In this document: positions 1 to 7,019 of the stretch, piece after piece
Layout of the letters: each line of letters opens with the position of its first letter
Numbering within the stretch: position 1 is the stretch's first letter
NCBI GenBank assembly: GCA_027487775.1
Contig: JAIYCY010000024.1
Coordinates: 1-64,000 of the forward strand
DNA length: 64,000 nucleotides
DNA from: Planctomycetaceae bacterium
GTDB taxonomy: Bacteria; Planctomycetota; Phycisphaerae; Tepidisphaerales; Tepidisphaeraceae
Direction of reading: 5' to 3'
Notes under the pieces: generated by a model
What the model was told of the DNA's origin: nothing
The model's input: the letters and a program-made list of their open reading frames with translations, nothing else
Database searches by the model: none
Program-made: the position numbers and the translations under genes

Positions 1-147
1 AAATTCGTTCGCCGACTACCGCGTGTAAGGCGTTGGGTCGGCGCGAAGATCGCGCTCTACCACGTCCGCCGAAACGCTCGCGTTGCTGCAGCAAAAGCGA
101 AGGCTGACGCGTAATGTTGGAAACGCACCATTTTCCAACCCGTAGGG

Positions 148-226
148 TGCGTCAAACGCACCGCGCATCGCACCACCCCCGCCACACCCCATCGCGCTGC
201 CAAAGGTGCATTGCATGCACCCTACG
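148..226. repeat. Palindromic element with GTAGGGTGC ends
   Basis: The left end reads GTAGGGTGCGTCAAACGCACC and the right end GGTGCATTGCATGCACCCTAC, so the termini are inverted (GTAGGGTGC / GCACCCTAC) and each half can fold on itself. The architecture matches the perfect copy at 26083-26156, though the inner sequence differs. Such REP- or MITE-like elements are common in planctomycete intergenic DNA. No transposase is seen nearby. Confidence 0.6.
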
Positions 227-328
227 CGACTTCAACATCAAAAAACATCGAGACAAGATCATCATCCAGCCCGCCACGCGCGAACAACGCCCCACCCCCG
301 CCCCGCAATCCGATCCGGCCGCGATCGG

Positions 329-354
329 GTAGGGTCCGTTGTACGCACCGGACC
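329..354. repeat. Half-copy of GTAGGGTCCG palindromic element
   Basis: The sequence starts GTAGGGTCCGTTGTACGCAC and ends CGGACC, which corresponds to the left half of the 74-bp element at 26083-26156. Similarity to the copy at 1258-1284 continues for some bases beyond the palindrome. It lies just downstream of the GIY-YIG gene. Confidence 0.6.
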
Positions 355-388
355 GTGGGTGCGTCGTTCACCAGATGTTCCGGTGACG

Positions 389-1237
389 TCAGCCTGCGCT
401 GTCCAGCTCTTTGAGAACTGTTCCGTCCTTGGTCTTCCACTCGATAAGTCCGTTGGCACTTCCGCCTTGCACGACGGCAGCCGCTGCGCTCGGACTCGAA
501 AATTCTACGTCCTTAGTAAACCGATAAAGATCTTCGACGAGTTCAAGTGTACCGTCGGTGATCAGCTTCTTTCGCAGCGCGATCGTGGACGGCCACTTGT
601 GTGCTGCGCTTCGCTCCTGGAACACCGCAGTTGAACCCTTGAACACGACGAACCCGTCCGGCGTACGATGCCCTCGGGCCTCGGCGCCCTTGGATCGGCA
701 AAACAGCATTCCGCCCGATGGTGTCGACTTCGATGGTTGCGTGACCGGAGTGAGAAGGTCAGACCCAAGCACAGGCAAGAGTTGCCGCACGCGCGAAAGG
801 AAAACCTCCATGTCTTCACGATCGGACTCGGGCAATCGTGATCCGCTCGCTTGACCGTTTTCCAACGTGAAGCGCGCGATCTCCTTCGCTTCAGATATCA
901 AACGCCCTTCCAAGAACCTCACGTGCGCTTTGGTCAGATTCTCGTCCTTGCTAACAAACACGATTGCGGAGATCCAAAACTCTTTGGTTTTGTGCTGCTT
1001 CAAACGGTCACGGATGACCTCTGCCTCGCCAATGTATGCGTGCGGAGAGCCCGAATGAGCGTCGGTGCCGGTCAGGATATAGATGCCCGACTTGTCGAGC
1101 TCTTCGCGCTTCAGTAACTCATCGAATTCGGTGCGTGGAGCTGCTATGGCCTTGCCGGTCCAATTCGATATCTCCGCCGTTCTTAGACTCTTTGCGTCAC
1201 CACGCGGGAGAAATAGTTTAATGGTCGCTGTTGTCAC
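389..1237 (-). CDS. GIY-YIG nuclease family protein with DUF4357-like C-terminus
   Basis: A 282-residue protein with a GIY-YIG nuclease fold in the N-terminal half: GIYILTG near residue 53, then AYIGEA, an Arg in RDRLKQH, and a Glu in RFLEGRLISEA, matching the family's catalytic Tyr, Arg and Glu. The C-terminal part (phrases such as FQERSAAHKWPS and GLIEWKTKDGT) resembles the DUF4357 domain often joined to this nuclease. I chose a GTG start at 1237 because it is preceded by AAGG and begins just before the conserved domain; an ATG at 1306 would read through a dispersed repeat. The gene stands alone between two repeat copies. DNA cleavage is known for the fold; the target is unknown, and a role in defence or mobile DNA is only inferred. 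Confidence 0.75.
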   Translation of the reverse strand: MTTATIKLFLPRGDAKSLRTAEISNWTGKAIAAPRTEFDELLKREELDKSGIYILTGTDAHSGSPHAYIGEAEVIRDRLKQHKTKEFWISAIVFVSKDENLTKAHVRFLEGRLISEAKEIARFTLENGQASGSRLPESDREDMEVFLSRVRQLLPVLGSDLLTPVTQPSKSTPSGGMLFCRSKGAEARGHRTPDGFVVFKGSTAVFQERSAAHKWPSTIALRKKLITDGTLELVEDLYRFTKDVEFSSPSAAAAVVQGGSANGLIEWKTKDGTVLKELDSAG

Positions 1238-1257
1238 TGCACGCCTTGCATGATTTG

Positions 1258-1310
1258 GTAGGCTCCGCCGTACGCACCTGACCGCGGACGATTCGTTGGT
1301 GGGCATGTAT
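1258..1310. repeat. Degenerate copy of GTAGGGTCCG element
   Basis: Beginning GTAGGCTCCGCCGTACGCAC, this copy aligns in the same orientation with the element at 329-354 and with its flank, with several mismatches. It lies immediately upstream of the GIY-YIG gene, so that gene sits between two direct copies. Confidence 0.5.
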
Positions 1311-1450
1311 GGTACGGGGACACAGCTCGTTTGTCAGCCAAGCCCCCGCCACGCGCCGATGCTTGCGAAGCCGTTGCCTTCGCCTGGGCGAATGTATTGC
1401 CAGCATCCTATCGCCCCCGCTCGCCCGGCGGAAAAGAAATCGGCGGTGTG
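1311..1450. other. Short gap downstream of the 65-aa gene
   Basis: This stretch separates the upstream side of the GIY-YIG gene from the stop codon of the 65-residue minus-strand gene. I see no gene, strong hairpin or clear promoter in it. Confidence 0.4.
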
Positions 1451-1648
1451 TCACCGCACGGATTGATGGGCTTCGTATCGCGCGATCTCTTCCTTCAACT
1501 GGTTGATGAGCTTCTTGACAGACTGCAGCGACAGCCGACGGACGGGGGAATCGGCTCCGGGCTGGCGTCGGCGCGACTCGTAATGCGCTTCGAGCTCGCG
1601 AAGCTTTTCGCGGGTGTTTTGAAGTTGGGTTGCGTTCTTCAGTGCCAT
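1451..1648 (-). CDS. Small charged helical protein paired with nucleotidyltransferase
   Basis: A 65-residue protein, largely predicted helical: an N-terminal segment ENLRE-like (TREKLRELEAHYESRR), a short Pro/Gly break, then SLQSVKKLINQLKEEIARYE, which looks like a heptad-style coiled coil. I do not recognise an enzyme motif. Its start codon overlaps the last ten bases of the upstream nucleotidyltransferase-like gene, so the two are probably translationally coupled. Two-gene units of a nucleotidyltransferase and a small partner are typical of MNT/HEPN-like and other toxin-antitoxin systems, but this small protein lacks an evident HEPN motif. A partner or antitoxin-like role is an inference from the arrangement. 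Confidence 0.6.
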   Translation of the reverse strand: MALKNATQLQNTREKLRELEAHYESRRRQPGADSPVRRLSLQSVKKLINQLKEEIARYEAHQSVR

Positions 1649-2043
1649 TGAATCACCTCAATCATACCCTTGAACTGCTGATCGCGGTCGCGGAGAAAGA
1701 ATTGTTCGACGAAATAGTCGAAGTCGGGCTGCTCTGCGATCGAAACATCCAGAAATGGCAAGCCTGCGTGCAATTCTTCCAACGCGCTGGTCGCGTTTAA
1801 CGACGGAGAATCGACCAGCAAGACGCAATCGACATCGTTGGGCTCGAGTATATCGGTGGTGAACGAACCGTTCAAAACAATTCTGGTGATGCCGGCACGC
1901 CGGGCGAGGTCGAGCATCCATTCGACGGATTGCATCTGCACACGACGAAGTTCGGAGGATCGGCCGAAGCGGACACGGACTTCGTCGACAGTGGCGCGGT
2001 GAACACCGGGCGGAAGCACGCCGGTGTCGGTGAACGGCGGAAT
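1639..2043 (-). CDS. Nucleotidyltransferase-like (DUF6932-type) protein
   Basis: About 134 residues from the ATG at 2043, which opens with MIPPFTDTGVLPPGVH, the usual opening of DUF6932 proteins; an in-frame ATG at 2097 would add 18 residues and neither start has a clear ribosome binding site. The core contains LNGSFTTDILEPNDVDCVLLV, a nucleotidyltransferase-like signature: a G-S pair followed by two acidic residues (NDVD) that would bind metal, and a later acidic strand (LDVSIAEQ). It overlaps the 65-residue gene downstream. The fold suggests NMP transfer to RNA or protein, as in minimal nucleotidyltransferase toxins or antitoxins; the substrate is unknown. Confidence 0.65.
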   Translation of the reverse strand: MPPFTDTGVLPPGVHRATVDEVRVRFGRSSELRRVQMQSVEWMLDLARRAGITRIVLNGSFTTDILEPNDVDCVLLVDSPSLNATSALEELHAGLPFLDVSIAEQPDFDYFVEQFFLRDRDQQFKGMIEVIQWH

Positions 2044-2130
2044 CATCAACGCAATGTAGCCGGATTCAACATGGGCGTCGATGAGAATTCCTACCATCGG
2101 AAAACGCGCCGCAGCCCGCTCAGCACCAGC

Positions 2131-2162
2131 GGCGTCGCAGGAGCGACGGCCCTCCAGATCGC
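2131..2162. repeat. 32-bp dispersed repeat, copy 1
   Basis: It begins GGCGTCGCAGGAGCGACGGC and contains the small hairpin GTCGC-AGGA-GCGAC. An identical copy lies at 2279-2310 and a copy with two changed bases at 62104-62135. This looks like a short intergenic repeat family of this genome. The copy overlaps the unused upstream extension of the nucleotidyltransferase frame. Confidence 0.75.
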
Positions 2163-2204
2163 CCGCACCGCGCGATGCCACGATCCCGCACCCCCGCATT
2201 GGAG

Positions 2205-2224
2205 GGAGCGAGTCCCCTCGCTCC
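2205..2224. terminator. Perfect inverted repeat downstream of pgl
   Basis: GGAGCGAG-TCCC-CTCGCTCC gives an 8-bp perfect stem with a four-base loop. It lies downstream of the minus-strand pgl gene and upstream of the nucleotidyltransferase gene. There is no T-run, so it is either a weak terminator or another small repeat element. Confidence 0.45.
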
Positions 2225-2278
2225 GTTGATCGTCCATCGACATCAAGATGCGCAACACCACGATCGAGCCCCCGCCGC

Positions 2279-2310
2279 GGCGTCGCAGGAGCGACGGCCC
2301 TCCAGATCGC
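2279..2310. repeat. 32-bp dispersed repeat, copy 2
   Basis: Identical over 32 bp to the copy at 2131-2162 and in the same orientation, 148 bp away. It lies between pgl and the nucleotidyltransferase pair. Confidence 0.75.
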
Positions 2311-2351
2311 ACCGACCGTGGCAACGCACCGCCCCGGTCGGTGGTGGATGT

Positions 2352-3098
2352 TTAATCTTCGCTCGTCATCCCCGCGGCGGCGGAGTCGAGGTAGTAGTGC
2401 AGGTTGCCACCCTGCGGCTGAACGCCCTGGATCGGCAGACGCGCGGGATCGTCATCGCCCTCCAACACCTCGGCCAAGCGCTCTGACTTCGATGCACCCG
2501 TGATCATCACAATCACCTCTCGCGAACGATTGATGAACGGATACGTCAACGTCAATCGCCAACTCGTGCCGGCGGGGATGTAATCGTATGGAACGTGGTT
2601 GGCCACGCAGCGATGCTCCGATTCGCCGAGCGCCGACGTGCCGGGAAAGAGACTGGCCGTGTGCCCGTCATCGCCCATGCCCAAGAGCAGAATGTCCGGG
2701 CCCTGATCCTGAAAACGCTGCTTGAGCATCCGGCCATACTCGATGGCCGCCTGCTCGGGAGCGAGCTCGCCCTTCATGCGATAAATGTTGTCAGGCGGAA
2801 TCGGCACGCGATCGATCAGCGACCGACGCGCCATCAGATAATTGGACCGCTCGTCGTCCGGCGGAACGCAACGCTCATCGCCGAAGTAAAGCTCGACGGC
2901 ACGCCAGTCGATCCGCGTGATGAAGTCGCTGGAGGCGAGCAGCTCGTAGAGCGCCTTGGGCGTGCTGCCGCCGGAGAGGAAGAGGCCGAGCATCTGCCCG
3001 TCCGCACACGCTGCGCGGGCGGCGAGGACGATGCGCTCCGCGACGGCGCGGACAAGAGAAGCAGAATCTGGAAAGACGTGCAGGTGGGGAGCATCCAT
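2352..3098 (-). CDS. pgl: 6-phosphogluconolactonase
   Basis: This enzyme hydrolyses 6-phosphogluconolactone to 6-phosphogluconate, the second step of the oxidative pentose phosphate pathway, in the cytoplasm. At 248 residues it has the usual length. The family signatures are present in order: LFLSGGSTPKALYELL (phosphate-binding loop), YFGDERCVPPDDERSNYLMA and LLGMGDDGHTASLFPG, followed by RLTLTYPFINRSREV. The start ATG gives a normal DevB/Pgl N-terminus, although I see no good ribosome binding site. The gene is divergent from the acetyltransferase at 3263, with a 164-bp shared upstream region. No zwf or gnd gene is adjacent. Confidence 0.93.
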   Translation of the reverse strand: MDAPHLHVFPDSASLVRAVAERIVLAARAACADGQMLGLFLSGGSTPKALYELLASSDFITRIDWRAVELYFGDERCVPPDDERSNYLMARRSLIDRVPIPPDNIYRMKGELAPEQAAIEYGRMLKQRFQDQGPDILLLGMGDDGHTASLFPGTSALGESEHRCVANHVPYDYIPAGTSWRLTLTYPFINRSREVIVMITGASKSERLAEVLEGDDDPARLPIQGVQPQGGNLHYYLDSAAAGMTSED

Positions 3099-3262
3099 GA
3101 CGCTGCGTGATTGTGCCGAGCCGAATCACTTTCGCAACGGCTCACGCAACAAGACATCCATCCACCCGCTCGACCCGGACGCCCGATGGGTGCATACTGC
3201 GAGGCACATCGAAACACACGAATTGACCGTCCGCATCGACCCGCAGGAAAGACGAGCTCATC
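3099..3262. promoter_or_regulatory. Divergent upstream region of pgl and the acetyltransferase
   Basis: This 164-bp gap separates two divergent genes and must contain promoters for both. I could not find -35/-10 pairs worth naming. A purine-rich AGGAAAGACGAG precedes the plus-strand ATG at 3263. Confidence 0.35.
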
Positions 3263-4504
3263 ATGGCCAGCCAGCTTCAATGGATTGAACCTGAAGATTA
3301 TCCGCGACTCGCGAGCGTTCGCTTGCGCTGCTATTCGCCGGCAACGGATCGAATGCAGAAATACATCGACGAACTCAACGGGCCGAACTCGCTCGTGAAA
3401 CCGGGAGACGCCGTCATCGCCAGACGCGACGGCGTGGACGTGGGGACGGCGACGTCGCTGCAACTGTCGATGTGGATGCGCGGGGCGCGGCTCGCGTGTC
3501 AGGGCGTCGCCTACGTCGGCACCATCAAAACACACCGACGACTCGGAAGCGCAAGCGAAGGCGAAACCGGCGTCGCCACGCAAATCATGCACGCCATCCT
3601 CGCACGCGGCCGCGAACGCGGATGTGCCGTCAGTGCGCTCATGCCCTTCCGAGCGAGTTTCTACGAACACTTCGGCTACGGCAACGCCGAACGACTCACC
3701 GCATGGACCGTTCCGCTCTCCATCCTCCCACGATCGCGCGCGGATCATTTTCGATTCTTCGACCCGGACCGCGATCATGATCTGATCCTCGACCTGCGAT
3801 CGCGTGAAGTGCGGGCGGGACAATGCGACGTCGAAACAACACAGGCGATGCTTGCGAACTGGTCGTCGGCATGGAGCGGCGGAATGGTCTTCATCGATCA
3901 TGCGCCGGGCGGAAGCGCACGAAGCTATGCATTCGTCACCGAAGATCGAAAGCCCGAAGCCGCGACCCTGCAAGTGCAGGAATGGGGATGCGAATCGCCG
4001 GACGCGCTCGGGCGAATGCTCGCGTTCTTCTCCTCATTGCGCGATCAATACAGCAGCATGACCATCACACTTCCCGGTGATTTGCCGCTGAATCGACTGC
4101 TGCGTGAGACGCAGGTTCCGCATCGACAGGTGGATCATCCGTTCGCACTGCCGAGACCGTTCACGCGCATGCAGATCCGGATTTTGGATCATCGAACGGT
4201 GTTGGAGTCCATGCAGTTGCCCGGGCATGTGAGGGGCAAGTGCAGCGTCGCGATCGGCGAATGTGAAGGGACGGTGACGCGGCTATCGCTTGCGATCGAA
4301 GGCGGACGGATCAGCGTTTCCCCGGGCCCGGCGGATTGTGACATCGAATGCAGCGACGTGGTGTGGGCGAGCCTCGTGAGCGGGGATTTGGCAGCGAGTC
4401 TTGCGCATCGATTCGACCGGATTCGCGTGCATACGCCGGAGGCGGTCGCGCTGCTCGAATGTTTGTCGGCGGGTCCTGCACCGTTTTGTCAGGAGTATTT
4501 CTGA
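3263..4504 (+). CDS. Eis-like GNAT acetyltransferase with SCP2-like C-terminal domain
   Basis: A 413-residue protein with the three-part architecture of Eis-type acetyltransferases: an N-terminal GNAT domain (VAYVGTIKTHRRLG and GVATQIMHAILARGRERG for acetyl-CoA binding, then FYEHFGYG), a second degenerate GNAT domain, and a C-terminal sterol-carrier-like domain (residues ~300-413). It ends CQEYF with a terminal Phe; in mycobacterial Eis the C-terminal carboxylate of Phe acts as catalytic base and a Tyr in the FYxxFGY region as acid, and both are conserved here. Eis enzymes acetylate amines, including aminoglycosides and lysines. The substrate here is unknown. The gene is followed 18 bp later by prmC on the same strand. 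Confidence 0.8.
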   Translation: MASQLQWIEPEDYPRLASVRLRCYSPATDRMQKYIDELNGPNSLVKPGDAVIARRDGVDVGTATSLQLSMWMRGARLACQGVAYVGTIKTHRRLGSASEGETGVATQIMHAILARGRERGCAVSALMPFRASFYEHFGYGNAERLTAWTVPLSILPRSRADHFRFFDPDRDHDLILDLRSREVRAGQCDVETTQAMLANWSSAWSGGMVFIDHAPGGSARSYAFVTEDRKPEAATLQVQEWGCESPDALGRMLAFFSSLRDQYSSMTITLPGDLPLNRLLRETQVPHRQVDHPFALPRPFTRMQIRILDHRTVLESMQLPGHVRGKCSVAIGECEGTVTRLSLAIEGGRISVSPGPADCDIECSDVVWASLVSGDLAASLAHRFDRIRVHTPEAVALLECLSAGPAPFCQEYF

Positions 4505-4522
4505 TCCGAGCAAGGCGATGTG

Positions 4523-5416
4523 ATGTCAGAGACGTGGACGCTCGGAAAAGTTCTCGACTGGACCGCGAATCATTTCGCGCGTCGAGGGATCGACGCGCCT
4601 CGCCTGAGCGCAGAAATGATCCTGGCACACGTGCTGGGCGTCCCACGCATCCGGCTTTATACGGATTTACGTCGACCGATGATCGAATCGGAGTTGACGA
4701 ATGTAAGGTCACTGGTGAAACGCGCCGCAGACCACGAACCGATCGCGTATCTCGTCGGATCGACGTCGTTTTATGGCATCGACATCCGCGTGACGCGCGA
4801 CGTGCTGATCCCACGATCCGACACCGAAACGCTCGTGGAAGCCGCTCTCACGCACATTCGACTCAACAATCTGACATCGCCGCGCGTGCTGGAACTGTGC
4901 ACGGGATCAGGCTGCATCTCGGCGGCGATCGCAAAGCAATGCAAGGGCGCGGAGATCGTCGCGACCGACATCTCCCTGCCCGCGATCGACGTCACACGCG
5001 ACAATCTCACACGACTCGGCCTGATCGATCGGGTCACGCTCCTGACCGGCGATCTGTTTGAAGCACTCGATTCACTCGTCGATCGCAGGCCGTTCGATTT
5101 GCTCCTGGCCAACCCACCCTACATCGCGACGGACGTGGTCAAGACGCTGGATCGAAGCGTCAAAGACTACGAGCCGCATCTTGCCCTGGACGGCGGTGGT
5201 GACGGACTTGATCCGCATCGCCGGATTCTTGCCGGTGCGGATCGCTGGCTCTCGCCCGGCGCGCTGGTACTCATGGAGATCGCGTTTGATCAGGAAGAAA
5301 AGGCGATCTGGATCGCACATCAGCATGAATCATTCGAGCGCGCCTCGGTGCTACGCGATCTGGGCAAAAGACCCCGCGTACTCAGCCTTGTGCGGACGCA
5401 GGCTGGCGCGGCCTGA
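4523..5416 (+). CDS. prmC: Peptide chain release factor N5-glutamine methyltransferase PrmC
   Basis: PrmC methylates the glutamine of the GGQ motif in release factors RF1 and RF2, using S-adenosylmethionine. The 297-residue protein has the helical N-terminal domain (to ~residue 80), the SAM-binding loop LELCTGSGCISAAIA, and the catalytic LLLANPPYIATD motif (NPPY) that holds the target glutamine. The ATG at 4523 has AAGG seven bases upstream; a GTG directly before it is an alternative. The last 35 bp overlap the convergent flippase gene. The gene probably shares a transcript with the acetyltransferase. PrmC is often next to prfA, but prfA is not in this window. Confidence 0.92.
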   Translation: MSETWTLGKVLDWTANHFARRGIDAPRLSAEMILAHVLGVPRIRLYTDLRRPMIESELTNVRSLVKRAADHEPIAYLVGSTSFYGIDIRVTRDVLIPRSDTETLVEAALTHIRLNNLTSPRVLELCTGSGCISAAIAKQCKGAEIVATDISLPAIDVTRDNLTRLGLIDRVTLLTGDLFEALDSLVDRRPFDLLLANPPYIATDVVKTLDRSVKDYEPHLALDGGGDGLDPHRRILAGADRWLSPGALVLMEIAFDQEEKAIWIAHQHESFERASVLRDLGKRPRVLSLVRTQAGAA

Positions 5417-6905
5417 GAAAACCAATCCGCGAACGAATCGCTCGAATGTCCTCCGGCATGAAGATTCGCGCGAGAACAACATAAATCACGCCCCCAGCGA
5501 CGATGATGAGGATCTCCAAGATCAGATCGATCGTCGAAACAGCGTGCATACTCTGTGTGATAAGCCACGGCCCGACAAATGCGCATCCCGCGACGAGCGG
5601 GGCACGCAACACCGTCACCACCGACATCGCTCGACCAAGCGCGATCCACGCCCAAAGCGGAAGCACCAGCAGCCCGAATGTCGCAACAGCCACCGCAGCG
5701 CCGACATGCCCGCCCATCGCGGCTCCGATCGCCACCCACGCAAGGAACACAACCGCCTGCACGAACTGCATGATGCCGATGACTCGAAATCGACCCGCCG
5801 CTGACAGGATCGACTGGGCGATCGCCCGAAGCGGCTCGAACATCAAGCTCAGGCTCAGGATCGCAAACGTGAGAACCGCCGACTCCCATCGTCCCCGATA
5901 AACCAGCGCAATGGCGGGCTCGGCGACGGCGGCCTGTGCAATCACCAGCGGCGACAGCGCGGTCATCGCGACGCTGATGCTTCGGACAGCAGCGGCATCG
6001 CGTCGGGATCGATCGTCGTTCAATTCCACCCATGCCGGCATCAACGTCGTCGCAAGGCTTGTCGAAACCGTACGAATGAACTGATTGGCCAGCGCGAACG
6101 CAAAGTAGTAAATCCCCACCTCGCCACGCGACGCCAGCAGACCGAGAATCGCATAATCGCCGTTGTGCATGAGCGCGATCGAGAGCCGACCGGGCAGCGT
6201 CCACTTCACCGCACCCAGCAGCGACCGCCATCGCGAAACAAGCCACGCTTCACGCCAAATCATCCCGGCGAGATGTCCATACACCCACGGACGGATCAGC
6301 GAAAGCAGAAGATTCGGAAGGACAAAGCTCCATACCCCCGCACCCCAAAAGGCAAGCCCGATCGTCAATAGATGCGTGAGAACAACATCAATAGTCGCAC
6401 AGCCCGCCAGGGTCTTGAATCGCATCGCAGCACGCAGGCGGGCGAGCGCGATGTTCGTCAAACCGTTCAAAGGCAGCGCCAACGCAATGCCGATCGACAA
6501 GTCGATGATGCGAGGATCCGCATAACCGGCCGGGCCGAATTGCTCCGCCAGATTCACCACCAGCATCGCAAGCGCGATCATCACGACCGATCCGATGCCG
6601 GCAGAAACGATCGCAACCGCAGCTGCCGATCCCGTCCATTCGTCGATCCGCCTGGCACGCTGCTGCAAAACATCATCAACGCCCGGCTGACCAATGATGC
6701 TGGGAAGCGCGGTGATCGAATAGACAAGTGCGATCAGCCCAAATTCGTCCGGAAGAAGCAGGTATGCCAGCACGATCTGTGCGGCAAAGCCCATGACGCG
6801 GACCAGAACCGACTGAAAGAAGAAGATCGCGATACCACGTGCCACGCGCGTACCGAGCGACGGATCGGCAGGGATGAGGAGAGGATCGCGCGGATCGCTT
6901 GTCAT
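5382..6905 (-). CDS. Polysaccharide flippase / lipopolysaccharide biosynthesis protein (MOP superfamily)
   Basis: A 507-residue integral membrane protein with about twelve to fourteen hydrophobic helices, starting RVARGIAIFFFQSVLVRVMGF, the typical first helix of Wzx/RfbX-type flippases, followed by LAYLLLPDEFGLIALVYSIT, where the LxPxxFGxxAL motif is a family hallmark. It probably moves lipid-linked oligosaccharides across the inner membrane. No glycosyltransferase genes flank it, so its pathway is unclear. I chose the ATG at 6905, because an ATG at 6977 lies inside the terminator hairpin of fliC. The 3' end overlaps prmC by 35 bp in convergent orientation. Confidence 0.85.
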   Translation of the reverse strand: MTSDPRDPLLIPADPSLGTRVARGIAIFFFQSVLVRVMGFAAQIVLAYLLLPDEFGLIALVYSITALPSIIGQPGVDDVLQQRARRIDEWTGSAAAVAIVSAGIGSVVMIALAMLVVNLAEQFGPAGYADPRIIDLSIGIALALPLNGLTNIALARLRAAMRFKTLAGCATIDVVLTHLLTIGLAFWGAGVWSFVLPNLLLSLIRPWVYGHLAGMIWREAWLVSRWRSLLGAVKWTLPGRLSIALMHNGDYAILGLLASRGEVGIYYFAFALANQFIRTVSTSLATTLMPAWVELNDDRSRRDAAAVRSISVAMTALSPLVIAQAAVAEPAIALVYRGRWESAVLTFAILSLSLMFEPLRAIAQSILSAAGRFRVIGIMQFVQAVVFLAWVAIGAAMGGHVGAAVAVATFGLLVLPLWAWIALGRAMSVVTVLRAPLVAGCAFVGPWLITQSMHAVSTIDLILEILIIVAGGVIYVVLARIFMPEDIRAIRSRIGFLRPRQPASAQG

Positions 6906-6963
6906 CAAATCGAACCGTACCACGCGAAACCTCGTCCGTCGCGTCAAACTTCCAACGAACGAA

Positions 6964-6986
6964 CGCCCCGGATCCAAGCCGGGGCG
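6964..6986 (-). terminator. Hairpin terminator downstream of fliC
   Basis: CGCCCCGG and CCGGGGCG form a perfect 8-bp stem with a 7-base loop, 34 bp past the flagellin stop codon. On the minus strand it is followed by TTCGTTCGTTGG, moderately T-rich. It is likely the end of the flagellar transcript. Confidence 0.7.
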
Positions 6987-7019
6987 AACGCGTTCTGATC
7001 CCTTGGCCTCACGCTGCTG

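Larger units (their letters stand above)
1..388. other. Gene-free left edge with palindromic repeats
   Basis: I see no convincing coding region here; the short open frames on both strands look like by-products of high GC. The stretch holds two dispersed repeat copies, listed separately at 148-226 and 329-354. It ends at the stop codon of the GIY-YIG gene, so it lies downstream of that minus-strand gene. Any gene further left is outside the window. Confidence 0.6.

Noticed and set aside
2834..3973. 379-codon open frame on the minus strand across pgl and the acetyltransferase
   Set aside because: It is antisense to two clear genes and its protein has no family motif; long antisense frames are expected at this GC content.
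6906..6977. Longer start of the flippase gene at 6977
   Set aside because: It would place the start codon inside the fliC terminator hairpin, and the added residues lack any family similarity.
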